Below, one piece after another: positions 45,129-53,471 of a stretch of 64,000 nt of DNA. Made by a program: the position numbers and the translations under genes. Position 1 is the stretch's first letter, and each line of letters begins with the position of its first letter. Below the pieces are notes generated by a model. The model was not told where the DNA came from and did not search any database. It worked only from the letters and a program-made list of their open reading frames with translations. Origin of the DNA: Acidobacteriaceae bacterium (GTDB lineage Bacteria; Acidobacteriota; Terriglobia; Terriglobales; Acidobacteriaceae); the NCBI GenBank assembly GCA_003134655.1, contig PLBY01000068.1, positions 124,001-188,000 on the forward strand, read 5' to 3'.

Positions 45129-46238
45129 ATGGAGCATGTCCGCGACTCGACGAAAAACCTCCGGCTGTTATCCGAGCTTTTACTGGCCTCTCCGTTCTCC
45201 TCGGAGGCAAGCAGCCGCGCGCCATCCATCGAAACCGAGGAAATGGTTTCCTCGCTGGGTACGCGCGATCTAGAAGATCTCGAAGCACTGGCCAGCACAA
45301 ACCATGTCATCATGCGCGCGTTTGCCCCTCTGCAAGAGCTCCTGGCGGCCGATGGAAACAATCAGGGTGCTGAATGGACTGCCACCGCGATTCAGCGGGA
45401 AACCGCGCGTATCAACCATGCTCTGAGCTTTCTTCAGCAGATCTGTGGTGCTCTGGAAGAATGTGGCTGTCCGGTCACTGTCATCAAGTCCTTGGATCAT
45501 TGGCCCGACCTCGGCAGCGATCTCGATCTGTACACGGACGCTGACGCCGCGAATGTCGTCCAGGCCATGAACGCGCGTTTCAATGCCACCCTCGCGGACC
45601 GCAGCTGGGGGGACCGCCTGGCGAACAAGTGGAACTTTGTTGTGCCGGGATTGCCGGAACTCGTCGAAGTTCATGCTGGACGCCTCGGTCAGACTGGAGA
45701 GCAGACTGTCGTCACCCGTTCGCTCTCCGCTCGTACTCGCATGGCCCAGGTCGCGGGACATGTATTTCGCGTGCCGGCGCCCGAAGACCGCATCGTCATC
45801 AGCACGCTCCAGCGTATGTACCGGCATTTCTACATCCGCTTGTGCGACATCGTAGATAACGCGCGTCTCCTCGACCAACATCTGGTTGACTTTGAATATC
45901 TCCACTCCGTCGGCTCGGCGGCGGGTCTGTGGGAAGGAATTGCAACGTACCTAAGGATCATCTCGGAGTACGTGCAGTCCTATCGCGGAACCGGTGTTCC
46001 CCTGGATTCGATAGTGACTGGATCAGCGAAGTTCGGCACAGATCAGGTTCGTTTCCGTCGCGATTTCCTTCGTGTCTCGATCCTCCCGCACTCCCTGAAT
46101 TTGTATGCTTCCGAGCTGATGACTCTCTTGCTCAACGGAGATCTGCGAAACAGCTTCCGTCTCAGCTTGCTGCCGGGGCTTGCAACCGCGGCGGCACTCG
46201 AGCAGAAGATGACCGGCAGCGGCAAGGGGATTTGGTAG
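45129..46238 (+). CDS. Nucleotidyltransferase-fold protein (uncharacterised, polymerase-beta-like)
   Basis: 369 residues from the ATG at 45129 (GGAG about 11 nt upstream); a GTG 13 codons earlier also fits. The motif PDLGSDLDLYTDADAANVVQ holds the G-S-(D)-x-D-x-D pattern of nucleotidyltransferases of the polymerase-beta superfamily. VVPGLPELVEVHAGRLGQTG may carry the third carboxylate, and a helical C-terminal part follows. Similar proteins are sometimes found in capsule or natural-product clusters and may transfer a nucleotide or modify a carrier. It is the last gene of the plus-strand run. It has no signal peptide, so it is cytoplasmic. Confidence 0.65.
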   Translation: MEHVRDSTKNLRLLSELLLASPFSSEASSRAPSIETEEMVSSLGTRDLEDLEALASTNHVIMRAFAPLQELLAADGNNQGAEWTATAIQRETARINHALSFLQQICGALEECGCPVTVIKSLDHWPDLGSDLDLYTDADAANVVQAMNARFNATLADRSWGDRLANKWNFVVPGLPELVEVHAGRLGQTGEQTVVTRSLSARTRMAQVAGHVFRVPAPEDRIVISTLQRMYRHFYIRLCDIVDNARLLDQHLVDFEYLHSVGSAAGLWEGIATYLRIISEYVQSYRGTGVPLDSIVTGSAKFGTDQVRFRRDFLRVSILPHSLNLYASELMTLLLNGDLRNSFRLSLLPGLATAAALEQKMTGSGKGIW

Positions 46239-46344
46239 ATGTCGCGATATTAACTGAATTAGTAAACCTACAGGCTTCGCTGGATTGCGACGATCCCACG
46301 ACGCCACTAACCTTTAACTGTAGTTAACAGGGGAGAACGATATC

Positions 46345-46515
46345 ATGCCAGGGAAAAAGCATTTACGCGGCGTAGGCGCAAAAGAGCAACGTGAGTATGA
46401 ACATATTAAAGAGAGCGCACAGCGATCTGGCCGCTATGGTAGCAGGGCGAAAGAAGTGGCAGCGCGCACCGTGATGAAGCAGCACAAGGAAAAGGGCCAC
46501 CGCACCGGGCAGTGA
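46345..46515 (+). CDS. Small basic protein, 'plasmid stabilisation'-like family
   Basis: 56 residues, with ATG after GGGGAGA. The sequence contains KEQREYEHIKESAQRSGRYG and then SRAKEVAARTVMKQHKEKGH. The E-H-I-K-E-S ... R-A-K-E-x-A-A-R-T-V-x-K core is typical of small hydrophilic proteins annotated as plasmid stabilisation proteins, though there is no evidence that they stabilise plasmids. It is most likely a cytoplasmic stress-related helical protein. Confidence 0.75.
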   Translation: MPGKKHLRGVGAKEQREYEHIKESAQRSGRYGSRAKEVAARTVMKQHKEKGHRTGQ

Positions 46516-46593
46516 TCTGCGCCTCCGGTGAAAGCTGCTCGGTCGGATCAATACTTTGGCAACCGGTATCTCGCCAGCGAGAAGGGAGTTCGA

Positions 46594-46986
46594 GTGGTTC
46601 GTATTCTTCTGGTCGACGACAATCCCTCGGTCCGGCACTATCTGCGAGCCATTCTCGAGCAGCAGACCTCGTGGCGAGTGTGCGGCGAAGCCCGAACCGG
46701 CGCGGAGGCTTTGCGGATGGTGCTGGAGGCTCCGCCCGATCTCGTTCTTCTCGACTATCAAATGCCCGATCTGAACGGGGTTGATGTCGCGAGGCAGATC
46801 TCAGAACTGTTTCCCAAGATCCCGATCCTCATGGTCACGCTTCACCTTTCCAGGCAGTTGGCCGATGCCGCCCGTTTGGCGGGCGTGCGCGGAGCATGTG
46901 CGAAGCAAGATATCGGATCGGTAGTTGAGGCGGTAGAAGTGCTCTTGCGCGATCAAACATACTTTCCAGCGGTCTCTCCTGGGTAG
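46594..46986 (+). CDS. Single-domain response regulator (NarL-type receiver, no output domain)
   Basis: 130 residues from GTG at 46594 (AAGGGAG upstream). Receiver motifs: VVRILLVDDNPSVRHYLRAI (acidic pair), DLVLLDYQMPDLNG (phospho-acceptor Asp), PILMVTLHL (conserved Thr) and GACAKQD (Lys). It ends right after the last receiver helix (VLLRDQTYFPAVSPG), so it lacks the LuxR-type HTH present in the regulators at 47704 and 49882. It may act as a phosphate sink or by protein contact. Confidence 0.85.
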   Translation: MVRILLVDDNPSVRHYLRAILEQQTSWRVCGEARTGAEALRMVLEAPPDLVLLDYQMPDLNGVDVARQISELFPKIPILMVTLHLSRQLADAARLAGVRGACAKQDIGSVVEAVEVLLRDQTYFPAVSPG

Positions 46987-47221
46987 CGACCAGGCAAGCA
47001 CTGGTTAGGTCTCTAATAGCTCTGAAAGTCCCAATCGAATACAGGATTCCCTGTATTGGAGCCTGCCTCTTCGGTCGATAATCTCGACACGTGCCCAAGA
47101 GTTTCGCTGCCTCGCTAGACCAGCGGTGTCCAGTGAGTAGAATCGGTCGGGCATATCACACGGGCTGAGGTAGAATGTGGCGAATCGTCTGGTCGGTCTC
47201 CCCCCAGAGGAACGGAACGGC

Positions 47222-47635
47222 ATGACAATTCGCATATTGTTGGTTGATGACCATCCCGTGGTGCGGCAGGGATTGAAGACTCTTTTGGAAGGGCGCTCTG
47301 GCTGGGAAGTCATTGGAGAAGCCTCGGACGGGGCCGAGGCGGTTGAGAAAGCCAAGGATTTGAATCCCGACGTCATGGTGCTGGATGTGACCATGCCGAA
47401 AATGAACGGGCTGGAAGCATGTCGTGTTCTGCGGAGACAAGCGCCGCAGTTGGAGATATTGTTCGTTACACAGCACGATTCTCCGCAAATGATGCGCGAA
47501 GCCCTGGAGGCTGGGGCCAGGGGATATGTTGTGAAGTCCAATGCCGCCCGTGATCTGTTAGCTGCGGTGGAAGCAGTAAGCCAACATCGCGTGTTTACGG
47601 CGCTTAATGGACGAGATGCTGCGGGGTTGCGTTAG
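47222..47635 (+). CDS. Single-domain NarL-type response regulator
   Basis: 137 residues. TIRILLVDDHPVVRQGLKTL, DVMVLDVTMPKMNGLEACRV (phospho-acceptor Asp), ILFVTQHDSPQMMREALEAG and ARGYVVKSNAARDLLAAVEA are complete receiver motifs. The frame stops at the linker (HRVFTALNGRDAAGLR), exactly where the neighbours continue to a LuxR HTH. This suggests loss of the output domain. AGAGGAACGG lies upstream of the ATG. It is flanked by two other regulators on the same strand. Confidence 0.87.
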   Translation: MTIRILLVDDHPVVRQGLKTLLEGRSGWEVIGEASDGAEAVEKAKDLNPDVMVLDVTMPKMNGLEACRVLRRQAPQLEILFVTQHDSPQMMREALEAGARGYVVKSNAARDLLAAVEAVSQHRVFTALNGRDAAGLR

Positions 47636-47703
47636 GGGTTGCCTTAAAGGTCCGGCACGAATTTGAAAACTGCGGTCCACCTTTTGATCTGTGGGGGTGA
47701 ATC

Positions 47704-48408
47704 ATGAAGTTGAGAATCTTGTTGGCTGACGATCACGAAATTGTGCGGCGCGGGTTGCGCGCACTTCTGGAAAAACATGAAGGCTGGGAAGTCTGCGGCG
47801 AAGCCAGCGACGGCCGCGAGGCCATCGAGAAAGCCTTGCAGTTGAACCCTGATGTCGTCATTGTCGATATCGGGATGCCCAATCTGAATGGCTTGGACAC
47901 GACGCGCCAGCTCCTTCAACACGATCCTCATTTCAAGGTTATCGTGCTCACGATTACCGACTCTGATCAGGTTATTCGTGAAGCTCTAAATGCCGGTGCT
48001 CGCGGCTTCGTCCTGAAGTCCGACGCTGCGCGGGATCTCGTGTCTGCCGTCGAGGCTCTTCAAAACAAGCGAATGTTCTTCACGCCCCGAGTTAACGACC
48101 TGGTGCTGGCGGGCTTTCTCGAGAAGGGGCACACCGTTTCGAGAAACGAAGCCCCCAAGTTGCCGACGCTAACGGCGCGTGAGCGGGAGATCACGCAGTT
48201 GCTCGCGGAAGGCAACAGCTCCAAAGAAGTCGCATGCCTGCTGAACCTGAGCACCAAGACCGTCGAAACTCACCGCAGCAACATCATGCGGAAGCTGAGC
48301 TTTCACTCCATTCGCGATCTTGTTGTCTATGCGATTAAGAACAATCTGATTCAGATTGAGTTACCGCCGCCACCTCCGAAGACCCCCGCGGGTCCCACGG
48401 CGGTGTAG
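47704..48408 (+). CDS. NarL/FixJ-family response regulator with LuxR HTH
   Basis: 234 residues. Receiver 1-120 (LRILLADDHEIVRRGLRALL, VVIVDIGMPNLNGLDTTRQL, GARGFVLKSDAARDLVSAVE), linker, and HTH at about 155-215 (LPTLTAREREITQLLAEGNS, SKEVACLLNLSTKTVETHRS, NIMRKLSFHSIRDLVVYAIK). A short Pro-rich tail follows. GGGGGTG precedes the ATG. Candidate partners are the HisKA_3 kinases at 14417 and 17558, since no kinase is adjacent. It ends 23 bp from the convergent VWFA gene. Confidence 0.93.
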   Translation: MKLRILLADDHEIVRRGLRALLEKHEGWEVCGEASDGREAIEKALQLNPDVVIVDIGMPNLNGLDTTRQLLQHDPHFKVIVLTITDSDQVIREALNAGARGFVLKSDAARDLVSAVEALQNKRMFFTPRVNDLVLAGFLEKGHTVSRNEAPKLPTLTAREREITQLLAEGNSSKEVACLLNLSTKTVETHRSNIMRKLSFHSIRDLVVYAIKNNLIQIELPPPPPKTPAGPTAV

Positions 48409-48431
48409 TAATCGTAGCTAATTAAGACTGG

Positions 48432-49544
48432 TTAGCGAAGGGTCTCGCCTGGATAGTATCCGCTTCGCGTGCGTACGATCAGGCGGCTGCGGCCTTGCCC
48501 TTTCGCTTCTACTCGAATGGCCTGGTATCCCTTCTGCGCAGCGCCGTTTCCCGGCTTGAATGCAAGGGTGTACTGACTGCGGATGTCGCGCGCCACGGTT
48601 CGCGTGATGGCGTCAACTTCATTCAAGCTCTGCGGGAAGAACGCTACTCCGCCAGTGCTGGTCGCCAAATTCTGAAGTGCATCCCGTCCCGTCCGCGTTA
48701 GTCCCTCATCGGTCAGTCCAATGGCGTAGAGCGTGGCGCCCTTGTTCGGCTGCAACTTCCGCATCGCCTCTTGCAAGGTCTCCCGGCTCATATTGTCCTG
48801 GCCGTCAGTGATCACCAGTAGCACTTTCTTGGTGAGGCGAGGATTGTTTTGCAGATGGACGGCGGATGCCACCACCGCGTCGTAAAGAGCGGTACTGCCG
48901 CGGGTTGAACCCTGATGTAACGCCGTCTGAAGGAGATTGACATCAGAAGTAAAATCCTGATCGAGATACGGGGTCTGGCTGAAGTTGACCACAAAAATCT
49001 CATCCTGCGGATTGCTGGTGCGGATGAGATTGAGGACCGCCTGATTCACCTTCTCTCGCTTATCCCGCATCGAGCCGGAGTTGTCGATGACGACACCCAT
49101 CGCCACCGGCACGTCCTCGCGGTGGAAGGATGTAATCGGTTCTGGGGTGCCATTCACGTAAATGGAGAAAGCGCTGCGGTCGAGCCCGGTAACGAGGTGT
49201 CCCGTTTCATCTACAACCGTGGCATGCAATACCACCTCCTGCACTTGCTTCCTGAAAACAAACCTGCCGGAATCGTCTGCACTGGCGTTGGGTGTGATTG
49301 GCTGTTGCTGATCGCCTGCCGGCTGAGTTTCCGTAGGATCCTGGCCAGATGGTTGCTGAGCAGAGGCCGGAGGCGTCGCGGTTCGCGGTGGACCAGCGTC
49401 GGGAACCTGCCCAGCGGCTGCCGGCTGCGTCGATGGGCTGCTTTGGCTGGGCTGGCTGGTCTGCGCGAGCGTAGTCGCGCAAAGAGCTATTGCCACCGCT
49501 AAGATTCCGATTCCTGAGAAAAGAAAAGTCGAGCCAAGACGCAT
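48432..49544 (-). CDS. Exported acidobacterial VWFA-domain protein
   Basis: 370 residues. A signal peptide is followed by a long Pro/Gln/Ser-rich linker. Then comes a beta domain (FVFRKQVQEVVLHATVVDET, GHLVTGLDRSAFSIYVNGTP) and a von Willebrand A domain with the MIDAS motif VAMGVVIDNSGSMRDKREKV. STRGSTALYDAVVASAVHLQ and KKVLLVITDGQDNMSRETLQ follow. This combination is the VWFA-related family (TIGR03436) greatly expanded in Acidobacteriota, thought to bind extracellular partners via a metal ion. GGAGG precedes the ATG. Stand-alone gene. Confidence 0.93.
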   Translation of the reverse strand: MRLGSTFLFSGIGILAVAIALCATTLAQTSQPSQSSPSTQPAAAGQVPDAGPPRTATPPASAQQPSGQDPTETQPAGDQQQPITPNASADDSGRFVFRKQVQEVVLHATVVDETGHLVTGLDRSAFSIYVNGTPEPITSFHREDVPVAMGVVIDNSGSMRDKREKVNQAVLNLIRTSNPQDEIFVVNFSQTPYLDQDFTSDVNLLQTALHQGSTRGSTALYDAVVASAVHLQNNPRLTKKVLLVITDGQDNMSRETLQEAMRKLQPNKGATLYAIGLTDEGLTRTGRDALQNLATSTGGVAFFPQSLNEVDAITRTVARDIRSQYTLAFKPGNGAAQKGYQAIRVEAKGQGRSRLIVRTRSGYYPGETLR

Positions 49545-49881
49545 TGGGGCTAGCCTCCGTGCAGCTTTTTGATGCCAGCTCGACGGAAACCGAGCGATTG
49601 AAATATTGCTGATTCTTCATGCTAGGGGAAACACTGTACGGCCTCGAGTAATCAACTATCCGTCACGACCAACCTTCTTCCTTCCTGTCCTGTCTGGAAA
49701 AACTTACACGAACAACGATATCTCGCACCAATGAAAGCGTTTTAGATGCAGTGGATTACGGGTTTGGCAAGCATTGTGCTTTACATGTGAATCAAATGCG
49801 GGTGTCTCCCAGCGATAAAAGCTGACGAATCCGCATGCCTGCGAAACTTTCAACAACACTTCAACTGTCTGGAGGTGAGGA
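49545..49881. other. Divergent intergenic region
   Basis: 337 bases between the VWFA gene (minus) and the response regulator at 49882 (plus). No coding frame, hairpin terminator or RNA gene stands out. It should contain both promoters. Confidence 0.4.
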
Positions 49882-50547
49882 ATGCTTCGAATCCTGATTG
49901 CAGATGATCATGAGGTGGCAAGGCGCGGCATCCGCGCAATGCTTGAGAGTCATCCGGGTTGGGAAGTTTGTGGAGAAGCAAAAGACGGGCGCGAGGCCGT
50001 CGAACTCGCCAGCAAAGAGAAGCCCGATCTCATTTTGCTCGACATCGGCATGCCGAACCTCAACGGACTGGAGGCTGCTCGCCAAATCTTGGCGGTCTCC
50101 CCTGACATCGCAATCCTGATTCTCACGATGCACGATTCCGATCAAGTCGTGCGAGAAGTGCTTCGGGCCGGCGCGCGCGGGTTCCTGCTCAAGTCCGACG
50201 CGGGCCGCGATCTGGTCGCTGCGGTCGAAGCTTTGCAACTGCAAAGAACGTTCTTCACAACCAGGGTTAGCCAGATGGTGTTGGACGGATTTCTCGATCG
50301 GGACAATCGGCCGGACGGAACCGAGAGAAACCAGGAAGACCTCGACGATGTGTTAACCGGACGCGAGCGCGAGGTCATTCAGTTGCCGGCCGAAGGTAAG
50401 ACCAGCAAGGAAGTCGCAGTTACTCTCAATCTCAGCGTCAAAACAGCTGAAACGCATCGCACCAACCTGATGCGCAAACTCGGTCTGCATTCCGTCGCCG
50501 ACCTGACCCGATATGCGGTGCGCAATGGAATTGTCCAGGTCTTTTGA
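49882..50547 (+). CDS. NarL/FixJ-family response regulator with altered HTH helix
   Basis: 221 residues, with ATG after GGAGGTGAGGA. The receiver is complete (LRILIADDHEVARRGIRAML, LILLDIGMPNLNGLEAARQI, GARGFLLKSDAGRDLVAAVE) and is very similar to the 47704 regulator. The LuxR HTH (LTGREREVIQLPAEGKTSKE, VAVTLNLSVKTAETHRTNLM) has Pro where the paralogue and the family have Leu (QLPAEG against QLLAEG), in the first HTH helix. The change is a single base (CTG to CCG). It may weaken DNA binding or may be a sequence error. Confidence 0.92.
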   Translation: MLRILIADDHEVARRGIRAMLESHPGWEVCGEAKDGREAVELASKEKPDLILLDIGMPNLNGLEAARQILAVSPDIAILILTMHDSDQVVREVLRAGARGFLLKSDAGRDLVAAVEALQLQRTFFTTRVSQMVLDGFLDRDNRPDGTERNQEDLDDVLTGREREVIQLPAEGKTSKEVAVTLNLSVKTAETHRTNLMRKLGLHSVADLTRYAVRNGIVQVF

Positions 50548-50580
50548 GCCTTGACGTGGCCTCATTGGCGAACGGCACTC

Positions 50581-50617
50581 GGCGGTCTCCTCCCCATCTT
50601 GCATAAAGGAGATCGCC
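50581..50617 (+). other. Hairpin after the response regulator
   Basis: GGCGGTCTCCT (50581-50591) pairs with AGGAGATCGCC (50607-50617) with one G-T wobble and a 15-nt loop. No T-run follows, so it is either a weak terminator or a leader structure for the small membrane gene at 50724. Confidence 0.4.
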
Positions 50618-50723
50618 TCGCTAAATAGGGCCTTTACTGGATTCACCCTCCTTTCGATACTGCGTAGGCTCAAGATATCGACTCCGCGGGTAGTTCCGTC
50701 TGTGAGAAAGGGATGGTTTCCGA

Positions 50724-50876
50724 ATGCTTTGGACTATCGTTGCCTTGCTGTTAATTCTCTGGCTGCTGGGAATGGTCAGTTCCTACACCTTGGGCGGATT
50801 GATCCACATTTTGCTGGTCGTAGCAGTGATCGTGGTACTCGTGCGCATCATCCAGGGTCGAAGCCCAGTAGCTTAG
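50724..50876 (+). CDS. lmo0937-family small membrane protein (copy 2)
   Basis: 50 residues, beginning MLWTIVALLLILWLLGMVSS and containing GGLIHILLVVAVIVVLVRII. Same two-helix plan and GGLIH-LLV motif as the protein at 5410-5565. The ribosome-binding site is modest (AAGGGATGG). The CsbD gene follows 73 bp later on the same strand, a common pairing of stress microproteins. Confidence 0.85.
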   Translation: MLWTIVALLLILWLLGMVSSYTLGGLIHILLVVAVIVVLVRIIQGRSPVA

Positions 50877-50949
50877 CGTTTGGGAGATGCTCTCCAAACG
50901 CAGCCCGTGAAACGGAGTCAAAACAGCATCATCCGGTAAGGAGAACGGC

Positions 50950-51219
50950 ATGAATAATAAGGATCGAGTTGAAGATAAAGTGAAAGACATAGCAGGACGC
51001 GTCGAACGTCAGGCAGGTGAATGGACGGGCGACGCGAACGCCCAAGTTAAGGGTGCGGCAAAACAGGTCGAAGGCAAAGTGCAAAATGCGTGGGGTCAAG
51101 CCAAAGACGCTACGAAGAAGGCTGCCGCCGGTGCCAAGGTCTCGAAGCCTCCGCAGTCTGTTCCCGACGATGCTGAGTCCAGAGAATCAACTGAAGAAAA
51201 GCGTAGCAACAGAGGTTAG
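50950..51219 (+). CDS. CsbD-family hydrophilic stress protein
   Basis: 89 residues, with ATG after AAGGAGA. The core DKVKDIAGRVERQAGEWTGD followed by VKGAAKQVEGKVQNAWGQAK is the repeated helix pattern of CsbD, a general-stress protein of unknown mechanism. The C-terminal 30 residues are a charged Ser/Glu/Arg tail. No signal peptide. Confidence 0.9.
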   Translation: MNNKDRVEDKVKDIAGRVERQAGEWTGDANAQVKGAAKQVEGKVQNAWGQAKDATKKAAAGAKVSKPPQSVPDDAESRESTEEKRSNRG

Positions 51220-51518
51220 CAACCGGCAGGGTGGCTCGACGAGTCTTGGCTCTGTCGCCCTGCATTGCTGTGCTTCCGATATTCCCCCGATCCACTCGTC
51301 CCCAAGTTCACTTCCCCAGGCTCACTCGCTGACGGCGTTGCTCTGACTAGAGCTGCCTTCCCACGTTCCATACAAACACGGCGAACAGGAACCAAGTAGC
51401 AGCCGTCCCAGGATTGAGTCCATCGCTGTATTCAAACCCAGCGGGAGTTGTTCTTAAATGTTGTTACGAGGAAGCGACTGTGGCATGTCTTCCTCACTTT
51501 GATTGCCGAGGAGGTTCG

Positions 51519-51704
51519 ATGATGTTACGGGCATTGGGCTTGTTCTTACTCGTCTTCTCGCTACTCAGTCTGGTCGTTCATTTCGATGGCCTGGGGCAAG
51601 TGTTTGGCACAGCAGCCCTGTGTCTGTTCGCCATCGAATTGGTCACAGAGCACTCGGCCAAGGGCACTCGTCCGAACCGAATGCGGGGCGAGCCTCTGCT
51701 CTAG
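51519..51704 (+). CDS. Small two-helix membrane protein, unrecognised
   Basis: 61 residues, with ATG preceded by an ideal GAGGAGG. The sequence MMLRALGLFLLVFSLLSLVV, then FDGLGQVFGTAALCLFAIEL, has two hydrophobic stretches. A basic tail (KGTRPNRMRGEPLL) follows. No family is recognised. It belongs to the run of tiny envelope genes here. Confidence 0.6.
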   Translation: MMLRALGLFLLVFSLLSLVVHFDGLGQVFGTAALCLFAIELVTEHSAKGTRPNRMRGEPLL

Positions 51705-51894
51705 CCGACGAGACTCTACAGAGAACACTCGATTGATCTGGCGCGTAAACGCAGGTAAAAGTGCTATAGACGCTGTAGAAGCTGCGCGTACCATCCGCCA
51801 CCAGATTGGGTAAGTGATGCGCTATCAATAATTGTTTTGGCAATCGAATTGCGCAAGGCTTACCAGCGACTTCGTCTTTCGGAGAGGTGTACTT

Positions 51895-52341
51895 ATGAAT
51901 CGAACGACGAATTATTTCGCTGGCTTTATCTTGGCGATCACGCCTCTGGCGTTTGGACAAGAGCCGCAGCCGACCCCTCAGTTCCCCGCGGACGTCCTGG
52001 CATCGCGGCAGCTCATCGCATGGTCCCGGATGCAGAAACCGCAACCAGCCCCACAACCTCTCCCGCCGCGGGACACGCCCCTCCCGCAGCCCGATCCGCA
52101 GGACCAGCAAGCGAAACCGCCGGCAGATCCCCACAACCAACAGACGCCTACCCAGTCGTTCACCGGGAAAATCGTGAAGGATGGCGGGCGGTACGTCCTC
52201 AAAGTATCGAGCAATAGCACGTACCAACTGGACACACAGGGCGATGTGAAGCAATACGAGAACCAGGACGTAAAAGTCATCGGCAACCTCGACAGCACAA
52301 GCAACACGATCCGCGTCGTCAAGATTGAATTACTTTCATAA
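51895..52341 (+). CDS. Exported DUF5818-like protein (paralogue 2) with Pro-rich linker
   Basis: 148 residues; ATG at 51895 with GGAGAGGTG upstream. A signal peptide (TTNYFAGFILAITPLAFGQ) is followed by a long Pro/Gln linker (KPQPAPQPLPPRDTPLPQPD). The conserved beta domain comes next: SFTGKIVKDGGRYVLKVSSN, STYQLDTQGDVKQYENQDVK and VIGNLDSTSNTIRVVKIELL. It aligns with the domains at 52693 and 54694. Function unknown. The linker may span peptidoglycan. Confidence 0.78.
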   Translation: MNRTTNYFAGFILAITPLAFGQEPQPTPQFPADVLASRQLIAWSRMQKPQPAPQPLPPRDTPLPQPDPQDQQAKPPADPHNQQTPTQSFTGKIVKDGGRYVLKVSSNSTYQLDTQGDVKQYENQDVKVIGNLDSTSNTIRVVKIELLS

Positions 52342-52623
52342 ACGACACTTCGGTGAAGTCGAACGAAAGTTGAGTGCCGAGGACCTGCCTGTCTCTTTAA
52401 TCCAACCCAGCCCACTCATTCGTTCTGACAACCGACAGCCCAATCTCACAGCCCAAAGCTCTGGACCGCCGATTATCTGAATCTGCCTCTGCACCATTGA
52501 TTCTTGATTTGTCGCTTGCCTCCTCCCTCTCCAGGGTGAGTTCCTTACTTAAGAGTGGGGCACGTTTCAGCCAGGAAGGAAACACGCGGATTGCCGCAAT
52601 GAGAACGCAGGTGCAACAAAAGA

Positions 52624-52659
52624 TACAACAAAAGGCCCGCTGTATTTTCACAGCGGGCC
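52624..52659 (-). terminator. Rho-independent terminator of the 52693-53037 gene
   Basis: Perfect 10-bp stem GGCCCGCTGT / ACAGCGGGCC (52634-52643, 52650-52659) with a 6-nt loop. On the minus strand it is followed by TTTTGTTG. It lies 34 bp after the stop codon. Confidence 0.85.
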
Positions 52660-52692
52660 CGAGGAGAGCCATTTACCTCAATCGGTCAAAGA

Positions 52693-53037
52693 CTATCGAC
52701 TCTCAGAGGGAGTGATGTCAACCACGTGCAGGGTGTTGGTGCTGGCGTCCACCGTCGCCATCACCTTCACGCTCTTGCCCTCGAACTGCTTCGCTTTGTC
52801 CTGGTCGTCGAGTTTGTAAGCGGTCTGTGTGGAGCTCTCCTGCAGAACGAGCTGGTCGCCCGACTTCGCGATCTTGCCTTCGAAACTGCGAGCGGACTGC
52901 TGTGGGCTGGTGGCATCCGTTTGCTGTTGAGGCGTAGAGCCTGCTTGGTTCGGTGTGGATGGCGTCTGCTGCGCCGACAGATTGATTCCAAGCCCGGACA
53001 GTCCGAGCAACGCAACGACTGAGAGAAATCTCTTCAT
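52693..53037 (-). CDS. Exported DUF5818-like protein (paralogue 3)
   Basis: 114 residues. The signal peptide FLSVVALLGLSGLGINLSAQ is followed by a Gln/Thr/Pro linker and the beta domain SFEGKIAKSGDQLVLQESST, AYKLDDQDKAKQFEGKSVKV and MATVDASTNTLHVVDITPSE. Closest in the window to the 54694 protein. GGAGG precedes the ATG and a strong terminator follows, so it is an independent gene lying opposite to its neighbours. Confidence 0.8.
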   Translation of the reverse strand: MKRFLSVVALLGLSGLGINLSAQQTPSTPNQAGSTPQQQTDATSPQQSARSFEGKIAKSGDQLVLQESSTQTAYKLDDQDKAKQFEGKSVKVMATVDASTNTLHVVDITPSESR

Positions 53038-53471
53038 GATTGTCCTAACCTCCGAAATTTAAAGTTTGTGAGTCGCCAAAGTGTTTGTGATCTCACATCA
53101 CACACTCGTGCACGCGCACTGCCCACAGACGTGAGCCCGCGAAAACCGTAAGTTTTCAGCGCTCTGGGCGAAGCATGGGGGAGCATCAAGTGTGCAATGG
53201 CTGCTCGCCTCCTCGAAGTTTTGTCCTAACGGAATTTGTTGGGACTTCTACAGTGAAGACTCGATGACGCGATAGTTCCCGCGGGCGCGAAGATCACCGA
53301 TCGTGCGAGCCATCGGCAGCACAAACGCTTCCCGGCCCTCGCACTCTTCTCTGTCTACACGATTTACCCTAGTGCCTCTTCAGTGGAAACTTTATAGGGT
53401 GTAACAACGCCTCGCAGTCGTGCTGCAGAAGGACTCCTGCCCTTCCTCGCGATCCCGGCCCGGAGATCAAC
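53038..53471. other. Divergent intergenic region, nothing recognised
   Basis: 434 bases between the minus-strand DUF5818-like gene and the plus-strand gene at 53472. No protein-like frame or clear hairpin. It probably carries the two promoters. Confidence 0.4.
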
